The notes beneath the pieces are model-generated. The model was not told where the DNA came from and did not search any database. It saw only the letters and a list, made by a program, of their open reading frames with translations. From NCBI GenBank assembly GCA_010909165.1, contig MU008203.1:248001-312000 (forward strand): a stretch of 64,000 bases of DNA. The letters run 5' to 3'. Position 1 is the first letter of the stretch. Every line of letters begins with the position of its first letter. Position numbers and translations under genes: made by a program. The stretch comes from Anthoceros angustus (Eukaryota > Streptophyta > Anthocerotopsida > Anthocerotales > Anthocerotaceae). This document shows, piece by piece, positions 1 through 11,023 of the stretch.

Positions 1-823
1 TGAAAATTGGCGGATGATATCACCTCCCTCGCAGCACTCCCTCATGAGCTAACGCTACGGTGAGCATCATGGTGGGAGCCTGAAGTTGGGTCTTCAAGCG
101 CTGAGTCAGAAGTTAAAAGCTTGTATTTTATCCTTCCTCGAGTGTACAATGCCCCCTAGATATTCCTTCACCGCACATGTCCATTATGTGGCATCGTGCC
201 CAATGCTGAAAGTTGAATACAATTGACAGTAGATTCTAGGTATCGCAGTAGCAACTTCTAGATCCCTGTAAATGCTTACCTGTGCTTGGTGATGTTAGAT
301 TTCTGGGCAACAAGTAAGCCATTCTGCTGCCAATATGTGGCGTGCAGGAGGACATGAAGGAAGTCTGGTTCCTTAGGTGCAAGTGAAATGTCCTCTTTGT
401 GAAGAGGGGTTATTTTCATGTGATGGAAATGGTCGACGTGTGTGGTGTTTTGGCTGTCTTTCCATACTTTTCAATGGTTTCTAGAAATGATCGATTCCCC
501 ACTGTAGATTGAAGTGCCACCCTCTCATTTCGGAGGGTGAAATAAAAACTGTCCAACCGACTTTCGTACTCACCAGGGCATCAGTCTTGGTGATTTTTGT
601 TATATTGCAGTTTGCAGGGCCTTCTCACGCCAGTAGGATCCTCTGAGAGGACGATGAAGTCGTGTCTAACATTGAATTGATTGAACTGACCAACCAACGT
701 GCTGCAGCAATTGCCACTGAATCCTGTCATTTGGAACACGTTTTTGACACTGCTCACGGCCTAGCAGGGTCATAGTCATACTTGTCTTGTCAAACGGGTG
801 TTTGAGAATATTGCATTATTCCA
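1..823. other. Left-edge spacer without recognisable gene
   Basis: No open frame of useful length and no recognised protein match in either strand. An AATAAA-like element lies near 540, so part of this stretch could be the 3' untranslated end of a gene that starts outside the window, but nothing in the sequence proves it. Confidence 0.4.
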
Positions 824-1010
824 GCAACGTCTGTGAAGGTGCTCCGAACTGTCACCGCAAGCACGCAGCCTTGTTTCAGATTGGGGTATTATTCACTTTG
901 CCCTTTGAAGAAGAAGAAGAAGAATTGCAACGTCTGTGAAGGTGCTCCGAACTTTCACCGCAAGCACGCAGCCTTGTTTCTTATTGGGGTATTATTCACT
1001 TTGCCCTTTG
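824..1010. repeat. 84-bp direct repeat, two copies
   Basis: Copy 1 is 824-907 and copy 2 is 927-1010. They differ at three bases by eye and are separated by a 19-bp purine-rich AAG-type linker. A 64-codon frame runs through both copies, but its translation simply repeats and has no recognisable domain. I therefore treat it as a duplicated non-coding segment. Confidence 0.9.
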
Positions 1011-1070
1011 GTGGTGCTCAAATCTAAGAGTGCTAATCTGATTGTGGGGTGAAGCTTCGAGGGCATCTAA

Positions 1071-1236
1071 TGGCGGCACTGGTGGTTAGGTGGTGGCGAG
1101 CTTGGTCCCCGCAAGAGCACGGCCGAGTTCGATCCCCGGTCACTGCGTAGACCCGCAATCGACGGTACGCACATATCTAAAACTTTCCTGGCTTCACTTC
1201 CTTCCGAAGTAAAGTTCCATTACAAAAAGAAAACAT
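1071..1236 (+). mobile_element. Possible tRNA-derived SINE
   Basis: A tRNA-like head has an imperfect A-box near 1071-1082 and a good B-box (GTTCGATCC) near 1127-1135. It is followed by an unrelated body and an A-rich end near 1222-1234. This is the usual plan of a Pol III SINE. The A-box misses two consensus positions and no target-site duplication was found, so this is tentative. A degenerate tRNA gene is the alternative. Confidence 0.3.
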
Positions 1237-2043
1237 GGGAAAGGGAAAGCGAGCTTGCCGATGTAATGGGGCTGCATGCTACTGATGAGTTGCGTTGTGG
1301 GCACGAAGACTTGTACTGCACGCGGGGGCAGGCGCATCCGTGATTTGGAATGTCCTGCTCCCGACTTGAGTCTCATACCCGAGCCTCGAGGTGGTGTGGT
1401 TATGTGTGGACGAGTCCCGAGTCCCGAGTCGTCCCGACTGCCCGGCCTGCCGTGCGTCCAAGGCCAGCCTTGGCCACATGGTGAGATATTCATTCAGCTC
1501 CACATTCGCATGTGCGCTTCTGTCACATGAGCCTGGCCAAGGTGAAGTGGTGAAGTTGGAATGTGGAGACGCAAGTTGCAGTCGAAGGAGGCCCCGCCCC
1601 AGCGCCCGGACGCCCGGACTGGTCATGACAAATTGACAATGCCATGACATGGAGCAGCGGATCGGATAATTAAAAAAGAAAAAAAGCACGGATTCTGATA
1701 CGGTCCCGCCAACCGGGTCGAATGCGAATGCGAATCCAGTGCCCGAATATAATAAAAGCCGGGTCCGTGATGCGGTCGGGACTCGGGATGCGTGAAAGCA
1801 AGTACACATAAGCGGGGGCCCGCCGGTGCCGGAGCCTGTGAGGCGTGGTGCGCTGCCGACTCCGACCCATAGACCGACTCGCACTTGCCTCTGGAGGACG
1901 CCTCTTGCGTCTTGCTTTTTTCATCTCATTCCGGACCCAAATCATTTCGTCATGGGACTGATAACAGATAACTAGGCTGGGATTCTCATCCGTGAGAGGG
2001 GAGAACCAAAACTATAAACGCGATCGGCAATGACAGCCGTGGA
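1237..2043. other. Spacer, no gene recognised
   Basis: Moderately GC-rich stretch with several overlapping frames on both strands. None has a domain, conserved motif or plausible splice structure. Short sequence echoes (GAGTCCC, GAATGCGAATGCGAAT) explain much of the open frame. Confidence 0.4.
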
Positions 2044-2124
2044 CGCAGCCTGAGAGATTCGAACTCTCGCGGGCGAACCCATGTACTTAGCAGGCACACG
2101 CCTTAACCACTCGGCCAAAGCTGC
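2044..2124 (-). tRNA. tRNA-Ser(GCU)
   Basis: The reverse complement folds as a class II tRNA of 81 nt. The 7-bp acceptor stem GCAGCTT/AGGCTGC includes one G-T pair and is followed by a discriminator G. The A-box is TGGCCGAGTGGT, the anticodon loop has GCT in CTGCTAA, there is a long variable arm, and the T arm carries GTTCGAAT. Long variable arm plus GCT means serine, codons AGC/AGU. No intron and no encoded CCA are seen, as expected for a eukaryotic nuclear gene. It is the only tRNA gene I can support in the window. Confidence 0.95.
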
Positions 2125-3419
2125 ATATGTCTCCTGAGGAGAAAAATATATTATATTTAATTGTTTACAAAGAAATTATTTTTTCATTTTATATATTATT
2201 GAGCACAAGATGTGGGGAGGTCAATGAACATTCTGACCACACTCTTAGCATCTCAATTAACTGTATTAAAGTTTAAGTTCATCACCCCCAAATAGAACTC
2301 CTCTACAACTGTGCAACCTACGAGCGGATTTGCACTCAGATGGAGTGCCATCCTTTGCACCCTAGGAAAAAAAAAGGGGCACAAACCTTAAACCCTAATT
2401 GTACACAGCTGTCAAGTATCTAGTCCTGTGTTTGAAATCGTCCAAGTTACGTGTGTTTACAATTGTTTCACTCCGTGGGCGCACCGGCCTTCCTCGTATC
2501 CGATCTTCCGCTCAAAATTAGTTTTTAGATAAAAGATAAAAAGATAAAGTTGCCAAGTACCAAGTCCCGTGAGAAAAATTCGCTTTTGGGGATTGGTGGT
2601 TTTGGGGATTGAGTACCATCTCCAACCATAAGGCACACCACATATGAAGGTGGTTTTGGAGATTGAGATCTAAATTGATTACCGGACAGGGATAGTCTCA
2701 TTTATATCAAACAAATTGAAATAAGGAGTCTTAAGGGACACCCTAAGTTGAAGTACCTACTACCCCAAAAAAGAGTCTAACTAAGAAAATCCAACTAATG
2801 TGATTTGAAAATAGGACCTGGCAAAACTCACCCATTATACACTGCAATGCATCTCTATTAAAACTACCTTATGTTTGTACAGTAGGGAATCTGATTCATA
2901 AATGGAAAGAGTAAAAGACTAGTCACCCTATTCCCCTTGTGCAGGAGAAGAAGAAGAGGAAGAATTTTATAGAAGACCAGTTTTCGAGTTTCCGGTCATG
3001 GTGGGACTTGGCACTTCAACAACGTGTACCATGGTGTGGCTAAGCTTTAAGATTATTTGTCTTGTTTAAGATTTATCTTTACATTCGTCTAAATTATTTT
3101 ACCATAATCTATTTAATTATCAGTCCTACAACGAAAATACGTCCTTAGTGGACTTAAATAAGATTCTTCTTCTACTCTCCCCAAGGGCAGTCACTCCCTT
3201 TAGGCACCCCATCCAAGTACGGACCAAAGCGCAGGATGCTTTAACACCGACGTTCTTATATAGATGCATGGAAGGAGGAGAACGACGATATGTTGATGTG
3301 GGTGGTGGAAGAAAAACTCGTGCATGGGGTTGGTGAGGGAGTGCCCCATGCGAGGATCCTCGCACAACATGGCAGCGCAAGAAACAAGGAAGGGCAAGGA
3401 ATAGAAAAAGAAAGGAGAT
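2125..3419. other. AT-rich spacer
   Basis: AT-rich intergenic DNA with oligo-A runs and no frame with a recognisable product. An AAACCCTAA telo-box-like motif occurs near 2390 but no gene follows it closely. Confidence 0.45.
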
Positions 3420-4038
3420 TTGTTACAGGCGAATGAAGATGTCGGAAGATTGATGGGAGGAGAATGTTACGGCAGCAGGGTCCCACTTGGCACATGCACC
3501 CGCACCCGCACGAGGCATGGCCGCCCCTTCTCTCTCGAGATTTCACATCGGCATCGCCTCCAACAATTTATATCGTCAGACTACTCCCTCCCCCTTCCTC
3601 CAGGCTTCTTTTCTTCCCCTCCTTCCTCTCATCAGCAGCTCGTTGCTTCCATTCCTTTGCTCCTCATGGTCAAGAGACTTGTCGTTCCTTCCCTTTCCCC
3701 GTTGTCTCCTCCTCGACCTCACCTTCCTCGCCGTCCTCTATTACGACCTGTGCTGTTGCAGCTGCTGCTGTCGTCTCGACAGACTGAAGCCAGGCCATGG
3801 ATCTGCGCTGCCGCCGGGGAATCCAGCTCATGAATTGGAGGCGGCTCTGGCGCCCTTGCAGCAGCAGACTGCTCCTGTCTCGCTGCTGCCGGTGCCGGTG
3901 TGTGCAGATCGGGTAGATCCGGAGTTTCATTGCCATTGCCAGCGCCAGTGTGAGTGCCATTGCCGTTGCCGTTGCCTTTGTGAGTGCGAATGCGATTGCC
4001 ATTGGCGCGCTAAGGAGGTGTAGTGTAGCGGAGGTAGC
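3420..4038 (+). promoter_or_regulatory. Probable promoter and 5' UTR of the ARF gene
   Basis: Long pyrimidine tracts (about 3580-3760) are followed by a 6-bp periodic stretch of GCCATT/GCCGTT type (about 3930-4005), just ahead of the ARF start. Long pyrimidine-rich leaders are common for plant ARF genes. Several overlapping open frames here are low-complexity and not conserved, but they would act as upstream ORFs if transcribed. The in-frame stop at 4021-4023 marks the end of the non-coding leader in the ARF frame. Confidence 0.45.
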
Positions 4039-6338
4039 ATGGATGGAGGAGGGGCGGGGAGCGGGCTGGACTCGCAGCTATGGCACGCGTGCGCGGGGGG
4101 TGTGGTGCAGCTGCCGGGGGTGGGAGCCAGAGTGATCTACTTCCCGCAGGGCCACGGGGAGCAGGCGGCCAGCAGCGTGGAGCTCCCGCAGAGCCTGGGC
4201 CCAGGGGGGAGCGTGCCGTGCCGGGTCACCTCGCTGCACTTCCTGGCGGACGCGGACACGGACGAGGTGTACGCGCGGATGCAGCTGCAGCCGGTGTCCG
4301 GGCAAGTGGCCATGGCGGGCGGGGAAGCGGACTCCGCGACGGGGGCCGGAGCGGGAGCGGGAGCGGGAGCGGAGAAGCCGGCATCCTTTGCCAAGACTCT
4401 CACACAGAGCGACGCCAACAACGGCGGGGGCTTCTCCGTGCCGCGCTACTGCGCCGAGACCATCTTCCCGCCGCTGGACTACTCCGTGGACCCGCCGGTG
4501 CAGACGGTGCTGGCCAAGGACGTGCACGGGGAGACGTGGAGGTTCCGGCACATCTACCGGGGGACGCCCCGCCGCCATCTCCTCACCACGGGGTGGAGCT
4601 CCTTCGTGAACCACAAGAAGCTGGTGGCCGGGGACGCCATCGTGTTTCTTCGGAGCGCCACCGGGGAGCTCTCCGTCGGGGTGCGCAGGTCCATGCGCGG
4701 GAACGGCGCGCCTGGGAGGCCTCGGCTTGGCATTCCTCCGCTCCCCGGAGCTCTCCTGGGCCCGCCGGGGAATAAGCCCAGAGCTGGCGGATTTGGAAAT
4801 CACGCATTCCCGGGGGAGAGTAATGGCAGGGCCGGCGCCATGGCCAGCAGCTTTGCCAGGAACCGGGCCCGGGTCACGGCGATGTCTGTGGTGGAGGCCG
4901 CTTCTTTGGCTGTGGCGGGGCAGCCGTTCGAGGTTTTGTACTACCCCCGGGCCAGCACCGCGGAATTCTGCGTCAAAGCGCATTCCGTGAAGGCTGCGCT
5001 GGATCGGGCTTGCTTCGCGGGGATGCGGTTTAAGATGGCGTTTGAGACGGAGGATTCGTCCAGGATCAGCTGGTTCATGGGGACCGTCGCGGCGGTGCAG
5101 CCGGCTGATACCCTCTGGCCCAAGTCCCCCTGGCGTCTGCTGCAGGTGCTCATTGCATCCCACAGTTTACGCAATCCATTGTCTGCAAAAATTTGTATGA
5201 AGCTTTCCTCACCTTGTGCGTTGGTGTGTGCCTGTTTGTGTGAAGGTGACTTGGGATGAGCCGGACTTGCTACAAGGGGTGAGCAGGGTGAGTCCGTGGC
5301 AGGTGGAGCTGGTGTCCACGCTACCGATGCAGCTGCCTCAATTTGCTCTGCCCAAGAAGAATCCACGCAACTGCAAGTATCCCCTGCAAGGCATGTCCAT
5401 GGCGGCTCTAGGGCCCGTGGCCCCAGGCTGTCTTGTGGAAGATGTTTCTGCAGGCATGCAGGAAGCCAGGCAAGAACGGTGTGATGGGCCGCAAGTCCTT
5501 TCAGCCTTGTGTGCGAAGAAGGGGCCTGTCCCACTCCCAGTGCCAGCTGGGATGCTGTATCGTCAGGATGGAGGTGGAGTGCAGAATCATGGCCTGCCCT
5601 TGTGTGCGTCGGGGGGCAGCCCGCTGCAGCATCAGGACTGGTCTGGGGGCTTCAGGAATTCCGGGGCTCTGCAGGCGGGCACCCCAGTGACAAACGGTTG
5701 CAAGACTGCTCCATTTCTGCTGTTTGGCCAGGCGATAGACCTGGCTGACAAGACCGGTTCCTCTTGCGCCAGGCAGCACCATTCTGTCGCTGCTGGTGCT
5801 GGTCCTGGTCAAGTTCATAGCTTCGCAGCGAATTCAGGAGAGGTACGAGGTAGCTCTGCCTCCAAATACGAAGCTGACTACCTCCACAGACTTTACTCAC
5901 ATGCTGCTGCTACTGGCGGGCCCAAGTGGTTCAAGGAGCAAGGTATGGCAGCACTCGAGCACAAGGCCGACAGGTTCTTTATCGGCTCTTTCTCGCACTG
6001 CAAGGTGTTCAAAGACAGTGAAGAGGTAGGCCGCACCGTGGACCTGGCCATCTTCAGCAACTATGACGAGCTGTTTGGCCGGCTAGCAAGCATGTTCTGC
6101 ATGGACAAGGTGGAGCTGCAGAAGAACCTGGTGTATCGAAACTCGGAAGGCTCCACTCTCCAAGTCGGGAATGAGCCCTACAAGTAACTGCCATTTGCCA
6201 TTTCCCTCCTCCCACACACACCCTTATCTAATTATGTTCGCACATCCTGAAGCATTGCTTGTTTGTGGATACAGAAGTTTCATGCAATCCGTGCGTCGTC
6301 TCACCATCCTTCCCCATGCTGCCAGTTGCGGATCATAG
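4039..6338 (+). CDS. Class C auxin response factor (ARF10/16/17-like)
   Basis: Transcription factor of the auxin pathway that binds TGTC-type auxin response elements in the nucleus; class C members mostly act as repressors. Exons are 4039-5145, 5246-6183 and 6275-6338, giving 702 residues. An in-frame TAG at 4021-4023 supports this start. The N-terminal dimerisation region begins with the LWHACAGG motif near residue 14. The B3 DNA-binding domain spans about 116-220 (FAKTLTQSD, TTGWSSFVN). The ancillary domain ends at RLLQ exactly at intron 1. A variable, Gly/Ala/Cys-rich middle region follows, then a PB1 domain from about 620 that starts at HCKVF and ends RRLTIL, split by intron 2. A (GA)n linker at about 102-110 comes from a GGAGCG microsatellite. 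The strong match to class C, not A or B, rests on the B3 wording and the miR160-like site. The middle region is much less conserved than the ends. Confidence 0.95.
5452..5472 (+). promoter_or_regulatory. miR160-like target site in ARF exon 2
   Basis: The 21 bases pair with canonical land-plant miR160 (known sequence UGCCUGGCUCCCUGUAUGCCA) at all but three positions. There is an A:C mismatch opposite miRNA position 10 (base 5463), a G:U wobble at position 15 (base 5458) and a mismatch at position 21 (base 5452). The encoded peptide AGMQEARQ matches the AGIQGARQ peptide under the site in seed-plant class C ARFs. Position 10 borders the normal cleavage bond, so slicing could be weaker than usual. 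Confidence 0.75.
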
Positions 6339-7278
6339 AAGACAGAAGATACCAGCAACAGGAGGGAGCGCAGTTGGGAGAAGGGCTGGAAGAAGTGCAC
6401 CAGCTCCTGCGGCGAGCTTCTTTCTCCTCTGCCTCGCCCAGCTTATTAAGCTCCCTTCCCTGACCAGCCTCACCTTGATGGGACTACTCTACTTGGCTTC
6501 CGTAGGCCCCGGACTGGACCTACAAGCAACCTGACCTTGACAAACTTCTCCACAGGCGGTGCACACTGTACTTGTATGCACAACAAGGTCAGACAGTCTG
6601 AGATGATCGTCATGAGAGCAACCTAACGTCACAAGCCTGGAAAAGCAAGTCTGCTGAAGATCTGGCACAGAACAATGCCTTCTTCACCGCCTTGATTAAA
6701 GGCCGCCAGCCCACGACAGCCTTCCCTTCCAGAAGCTTTAGTTGCAAAGAAGCAATTATAACATAATGTTGCTATTTCATGAGGATCATCTCACGGTGTC
6801 TGCAAACGAAGATGACAGGATTGGATGCCGCCATGCCTTCGTTTTATATTACCCTGTGAGCTCAAGGGTTTTCAGAGACATGCCCTGTTTGGAATACCCT
6901 GCAAGAGGAGAAAGTCCATGTCACCACATCCTCCTGACTTAAGTGCGGCTGGGAATGTCATGATATCAAGCTCGACCACATGAAGGCATTGTTGGGCTCG
7001 GCAACCGCGGTGAACCTTCATCGAATCCTTCTTGCAACTTGCCTTGAGAATATTCACATTCGCCGGCTGTGCTAACACAGGAAAGTGTCCAGCTCATATC
7101 CTTGTTCCACGGTCTGACCATGGGCCGGCCGGCGACTCAAACCAGATTTTCAGTATACAAACGTTGAGGACAGCATAGAAAATCGACTGAGACGCTCCTC
7201 GGTTGGCTCATCGTTAGAGCCGATACATCCCTTTGGTTTTCGTCTGCTTACTGGAAAGACAGTGCAGTCAGCTTTGAT
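6339..7278 (+). other. ARF 3' UTR and following spacer
   Basis: The first few hundred bases after the TAG at 6336-6338 are probably 3' UTR. No further coding exon with the right phase or homology was found after the PB1 end. A 91-codon frame at 6259-6534 is a shadow that overlaps ARF exon 3 in another frame. Confidence 0.4.
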
Positions 7279-7794
7279 TTATGCGCAAATTGAAGATTGA
7301 AGGGCTTGAGCTGGATGGAACCATAGGCTATAATTTGCAAGTTCACATGACCTTCTGCAAATTTTGTCAGTCCAGAAAACATGGTTGATGACAGCTGCAT
7401 GTGGTTCATGAGTTGTCTGGAAGAGGGAGTTCATATCAGACACCTGGAATGAGGTGATTGCATGCTGCACATGTTTGGCAACAAGTATGTACTGAGATGA
7501 ATTTGCTCCGCCCAGAAACAAGACAGGGCCCTGTAGCTTACCTGCAATGTGATATTTGTGCGGTAGTGTACCTCCTGTGACATGTACGTGCACATGTGGC
7601 AGCCTTGCACACGGAAATACAGCTTCATCGACCACATGCACAGTGGCATGAATTGCCTGCAAGAGATACATGGTGTCAGGCACCTGGAGTGTGGTGATTG
7701 CTTGGTGCACCTGATTTCTGTCCCAATTCCAAGTCAGAGATGGCCCTCGAGGTGAATCGTGGTGCGACAACAGGGATGGGGTAACTGGCACCAT
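7279..7794 (-). other. Open frame built on a diverged internal repeat
   Basis: A 171-codon frame on the minus strand, not recognised. Its translation contains two related stretches of about 32 residues (HQAITTLQVPD... and QHAITSFQVSD...). The DNA near 7380-7482 repeats near 7620-7715 with a period of about 240 bp. The openness is probably a by-product of the repeat. It could be a remnant of a repetitive protein gene, but no domain supports that. Confidence 0.3.
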
Positions 7795-8640
7795 CCCTGT
7801 TGGAGGTGCCTTCCCATTCTTCGTTTTCTTGAAGGACGAATCTACTCGATTTGAGAGATTTTGGGTGCGTTTTGAGCTCTCAGATTTCGTATGTGCCGGG
7901 CACTGTGGGGAACATGCGGATTTTTCAAACAGAAACGTTGGATACCATCTTCATGCCCAACAATGGCCATGAATGCAAGATTCCTCAAACATGCCCTGAA
8001 CCTTGGCGAGTGTAGAAGCCAACGGGTGGCCTCTTTCTGGCCCTTTTTTCAGTTCGGAAATTCGAGTCGGCATATCCAGACCTTGGGTGATGGTGATTTT
8101 TTGTTGTGAGGATGTTCATGAAGTTGTCATGGATTCGTGATAAAGTTTGCTCAATGAAGCTCTTTCTCAATTTGCGTAACCAACTGAAGATGCTCGCCCG
8201 CGTTCCTGTGGCCGTGAAGGCTCACCTTCAAGGGCCTTAAAAATTAGTGGAAGGGGCATCTGAGGCACTGTGCAACTCTGCATGCTGGTAATTGTGAGAG
8301 TGAGAACAGGCTCACCCAATTTTTTTTATCTAGATGTGCATAAATATAAAAAATTCAGCAAAAAATCCCGAAAACGGGCTTCGTCCTAAGGGTTAAACCT
8401 GTTGAAGTCCATGTGTGTTTGTGATGCCATTGTCCCACAACTTGGAGGATAAAGCTTGGCCCTCATTGAAATAATATGCCTACTCTTGGCAAAAAAATAG
8501 AATGCCTGCACTCATTGCCAAGCAAGCTGGTATGAGATGAGCATTCATGTATGTTGTCCCTATGTGAGGTGGACTTCCTAGGCACCCCGGACACTTTGCG
8601 TGAGTGTTTGGCACGAATCTGCTTATAAATAATTACTATG

Positions 8641-8767
8641 TAGCTATTAGCATGATAAAAAATCTAAGGCCACTTGTTGTAAGACCCTTGAGACATTCGT
8701 TATATATCTATTAGAATGATAAAAAATTTAAGACTACCTATTATAAGACCTTTGGGACATTTATATC
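8641..8767. repeat. 64-bp tandem repeat, two diverged copies
   Basis: Copy 1 starts at 8641 and copy 2 at 8705. Both carry CTATTAG, ATGATAAAAAAT and a TAAGAC...GAGACAT/GGGACAT block. Roughly four in five bases agree by eye. Confidence 0.75.
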
Positions 8768-9467
8768 TCTTTGCAACTCTCTTTGATATATCTCTTTTGA
8801 AGCCGTCTTACCCACAAGCAGAATTAAAATATAATTTTCTATTAATTAATTTTCTTAATTAGTTTTATTAATAAAATAATTTATATATTATAAAAATCAC
8901 GTATATATTATTTATTATTGCTTACATAGTCTATGTACTTATGATATACGATCCTAATTGGCTTTTAAAACATTCTTCTCCTTCTTGTAGCAAAGGAAAT
9001 ATGTGTTCGACATAAATTTTATAGGTATATAAATAGGATGTATATAAACATCTTATCTCTATATATATGTATATATATAATATATAATATATATTCATGA
9101 TGTTACCATGTGGTCATATATGCTCAATGGTTCAGTCGTCTCTCATTAATTTGGACTTTTCTAAAGGGAAAGCCAAGCTTATGTCAGTAGGTTTGTTATT
9201 GACCCCTTTGCACATTAAAGGGAGTAAGCACTTACCTCCCAATAAGGAAAATCTTATTCTAATTATGTCAAAACAATCAACATTGTTCCACTTTTCTAAT
9301 TAGGAGTATTATAAATATATATATTCAACACTTTGTGCTGACCTATGCATACATGCCCCCTACAAATGGTTTAGGAAGCAGGTTCCCTTGTAGATTTTTT
9401 ATTTTTAGTTGCTCTTGCTGGCATAGTTGGCTCACAATAAGGTTCCACATGGTAGTGTCGAACAGTA

Positions 9468-9576
9468 GCGTCTATGCTAAGTATGCGTTATAAAATATGT
9501 CGTTGTTTTCATATCTTAGTAAAAGTGTCTATGCTAAGAACATAAAATATGATGATGTTTTCATATCTTAGTATAA
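9468..9576. repeat. 57-bp tandem repeat, two copies plus a partial third
   Basis: Copies start at 9468 and 9525. Shared blocks are TCTATGCTAAG, ATAAAATATG and GTTTTCATATCTTAGTA. A weaker third half-copy follows to about 9620. It lies about 330 bp upstream of the RING-H2 frame. Confidence 0.75.
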
Positions 9577-9907
9577 GTCTCCATGTTCGTTTATGAGTTA
9601 GTTTTCATATCTTATTTTTTACAAGTCTTGGTTGATCAATGATTACTGTCCATATGTATATCAAAGATAATTCAAATCTTACTTAGATATTTTAAAAAAC
9701 ATATCAAAAAAGAAAAATCTGATTTGCAATTTCATTTGATTGAAAACTTGCAATTTCACTGTATTGAAAACTAAACTGCCCCACTCTAGACTAATTATAT
9801 GGTATAGTTAGTAGATTATGCAGTAGATTGTTTTGTGAATCAACATGATGGGATTGACCCATATTGTACATCTATTGAAATAAGACTTCTTTGTCAATTT
9901 CTCATAG

Positions 9908-11023
9908 ATGACTAGTACAACATCTCAAAAATCTCCAAATAACAATTTAGAAGTCTTTTCCGAATTTTGCATAGATGATCCTGTGGGTGTGAGATGCAAT
10001 AGGAGGAAGTGGTTATTTGGGAAAATTCAAGGAGAAACCACAAGAGGAATCAAAGTGAGAATAAATACTATCAAAAGCGGCCTGACCGAAGTAGTGAATG
10101 TCCCATTTGCCTTAGTCCCCACTCACCTTCTCAAAGCAACTTCTTTAGGTCAAACTTTACGTCTTCCTGAAAATTGTATTGTACCTCTCCAAGAATCTAA
10201 TCCTCATGAGCAACCAATTAAATACTTGGTTCCTTTAGTAAGGCCGGCCCATCTGGCGCATCGCCTTATTTATCAACTTTGTGATGAAGAACTAGTGCAT
10301 GACATTGAAACAACTTGTAGAATTTGTCAACAACCAATTTCCGATGGCGAAAGATATTGTCCTTGGGATTGTAAGCATGTATGTCATTTGTCTTGTGTTA
10401 GATACAGCTTCAAAAAAGGATTCGGAAAACGTTGTCCTACATGTGACAAAGGAAACTTTGGCCAGCCCTTTGTAAGTGAGAACAATGACATACATGAAGA
10501 TGACAACGCATCTTACTTTTGTCAAAATTGTGGGAATATTGGAGAACAATATTGTCCAGTATGTAAGACTATAGATTGGGGTGTTGCTATGATGGATGAT
10601 GATGTTTCCATGAAAGACGATCAAGAATTTCACACTACAAATTCTTTGTCTCCAAGTACTCTTCTAGATGTCAATGCATCTTTGCAACCCATCAACGAGG
10701 ATAAAGAAGAAGAGAGGGATTTCGTAGCAAATGATAATAACCATGATAAAAGGAAGACCACATTATCATCTCCAATATCTATTCACAATAATTTACAGAA
10801 TGAACTTCCTAGCACCTCGCAATCCCAAATTGAGACGTTAAAATCACAATCTAATATTCTATTTTTTAAAAATAATAATAATGAACATATCACGTTACCC
10901 ATGAACTTTGGTGAGGGACCATGGATAACAGTTAGAGAACATGGGCTCACTAAAAAATCTGAGGAGCAAACTACTTTAGAGATGGAGGCAAAAGAACACG
11001 AAAAGCGTTTGTTTGATAATTAA
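9908..11023 (+). CDS. Intronless RING-H2 zinc-finger protein, family not recognised
   Basis: Encodes 371 residues in one exon with much lower GC than any other gene here. A canonical RING-H2 finger lies at about 137-179: CRIC, then DCKHVCHLSC, then RCPTC. It is followed by a CxxC...CxxC zinc-ribbon-like motif at about 205-219. RING-H2 fingers usually recruit E2 enzymes, so a ubiquitin ligase role is a fair inference from the finger alone. Residues 24-75 (VGVRCNRRKWLFGKI...) look like a small beta-rich, possibly SH3/Tudor-like module, but I cannot name the family. The C-terminal third is Asn/Ser/Glu-rich and probably disordered. The intact frame, no stops over 1.1 kb in AT-rich DNA and regular cysteine spacing argue for a real gene. 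Composition unlike its neighbours suggests a transposed or acquired gene, or a mobile-element passenger. Confidence 0.7.
   Translation: MTSTTSQKSPNNNLEVFSEFCIDDPVGVRCNRRKWLFGKIQGETTRGIKVRINTIKSGLTEVVNVPFALVPTHLLKATSLGQTLRLPENCIVPLQESNPHEQPIKYLVPLVRPAHLAHRLIYQLCDEELVHDIETTCRICQQPISDGERYCPWDCKHVCHLSCVRYSFKKGFGKRCPTCDKGNFGQPFVSENNDIHEDDNASYFCQNCGNIGEQYCPVCKTIDWGVAMMDDDVSMKDDQEFHTTNSLSPSTLLDVNASLQPINEDKEEERDFVANDNNHDKRKTTLSSPISIHNNLQNELPSTSQSQIETLKSQSNILFFKNNNNEHITLPMNFGEGPWITVREHGLTKKSEEQTTLEMEAKEHEKRLFDN

Larger units (their letters stand above)
7795..9907. other. Spacer becoming strongly AT-rich
   Basis: From about 8300 onward the sequence turns very AT-rich, with (TA)n near 9060-9095. It holds two tandem repeats listed separately and no coding frame that I can support. 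It forms the left flank of the AT-rich island that carries the RING-H2 frame. Confidence 0.5.

Noticed and set aside
3487-4023. 178-codon Cys/Leu-rich frame before the ARF gene
   Set aside because: Pyrimidine-rich leader and a GCCATT-type repeat explain it; no conserved product, and two other frames are open in the same stretch.
4078-5163. 361-codon minus-strand frame opposite ARF exon 1
   Set aside because: Shadow of GC-rich coding sequence; ARF exon 1 on the plus strand has clear B3 homology.
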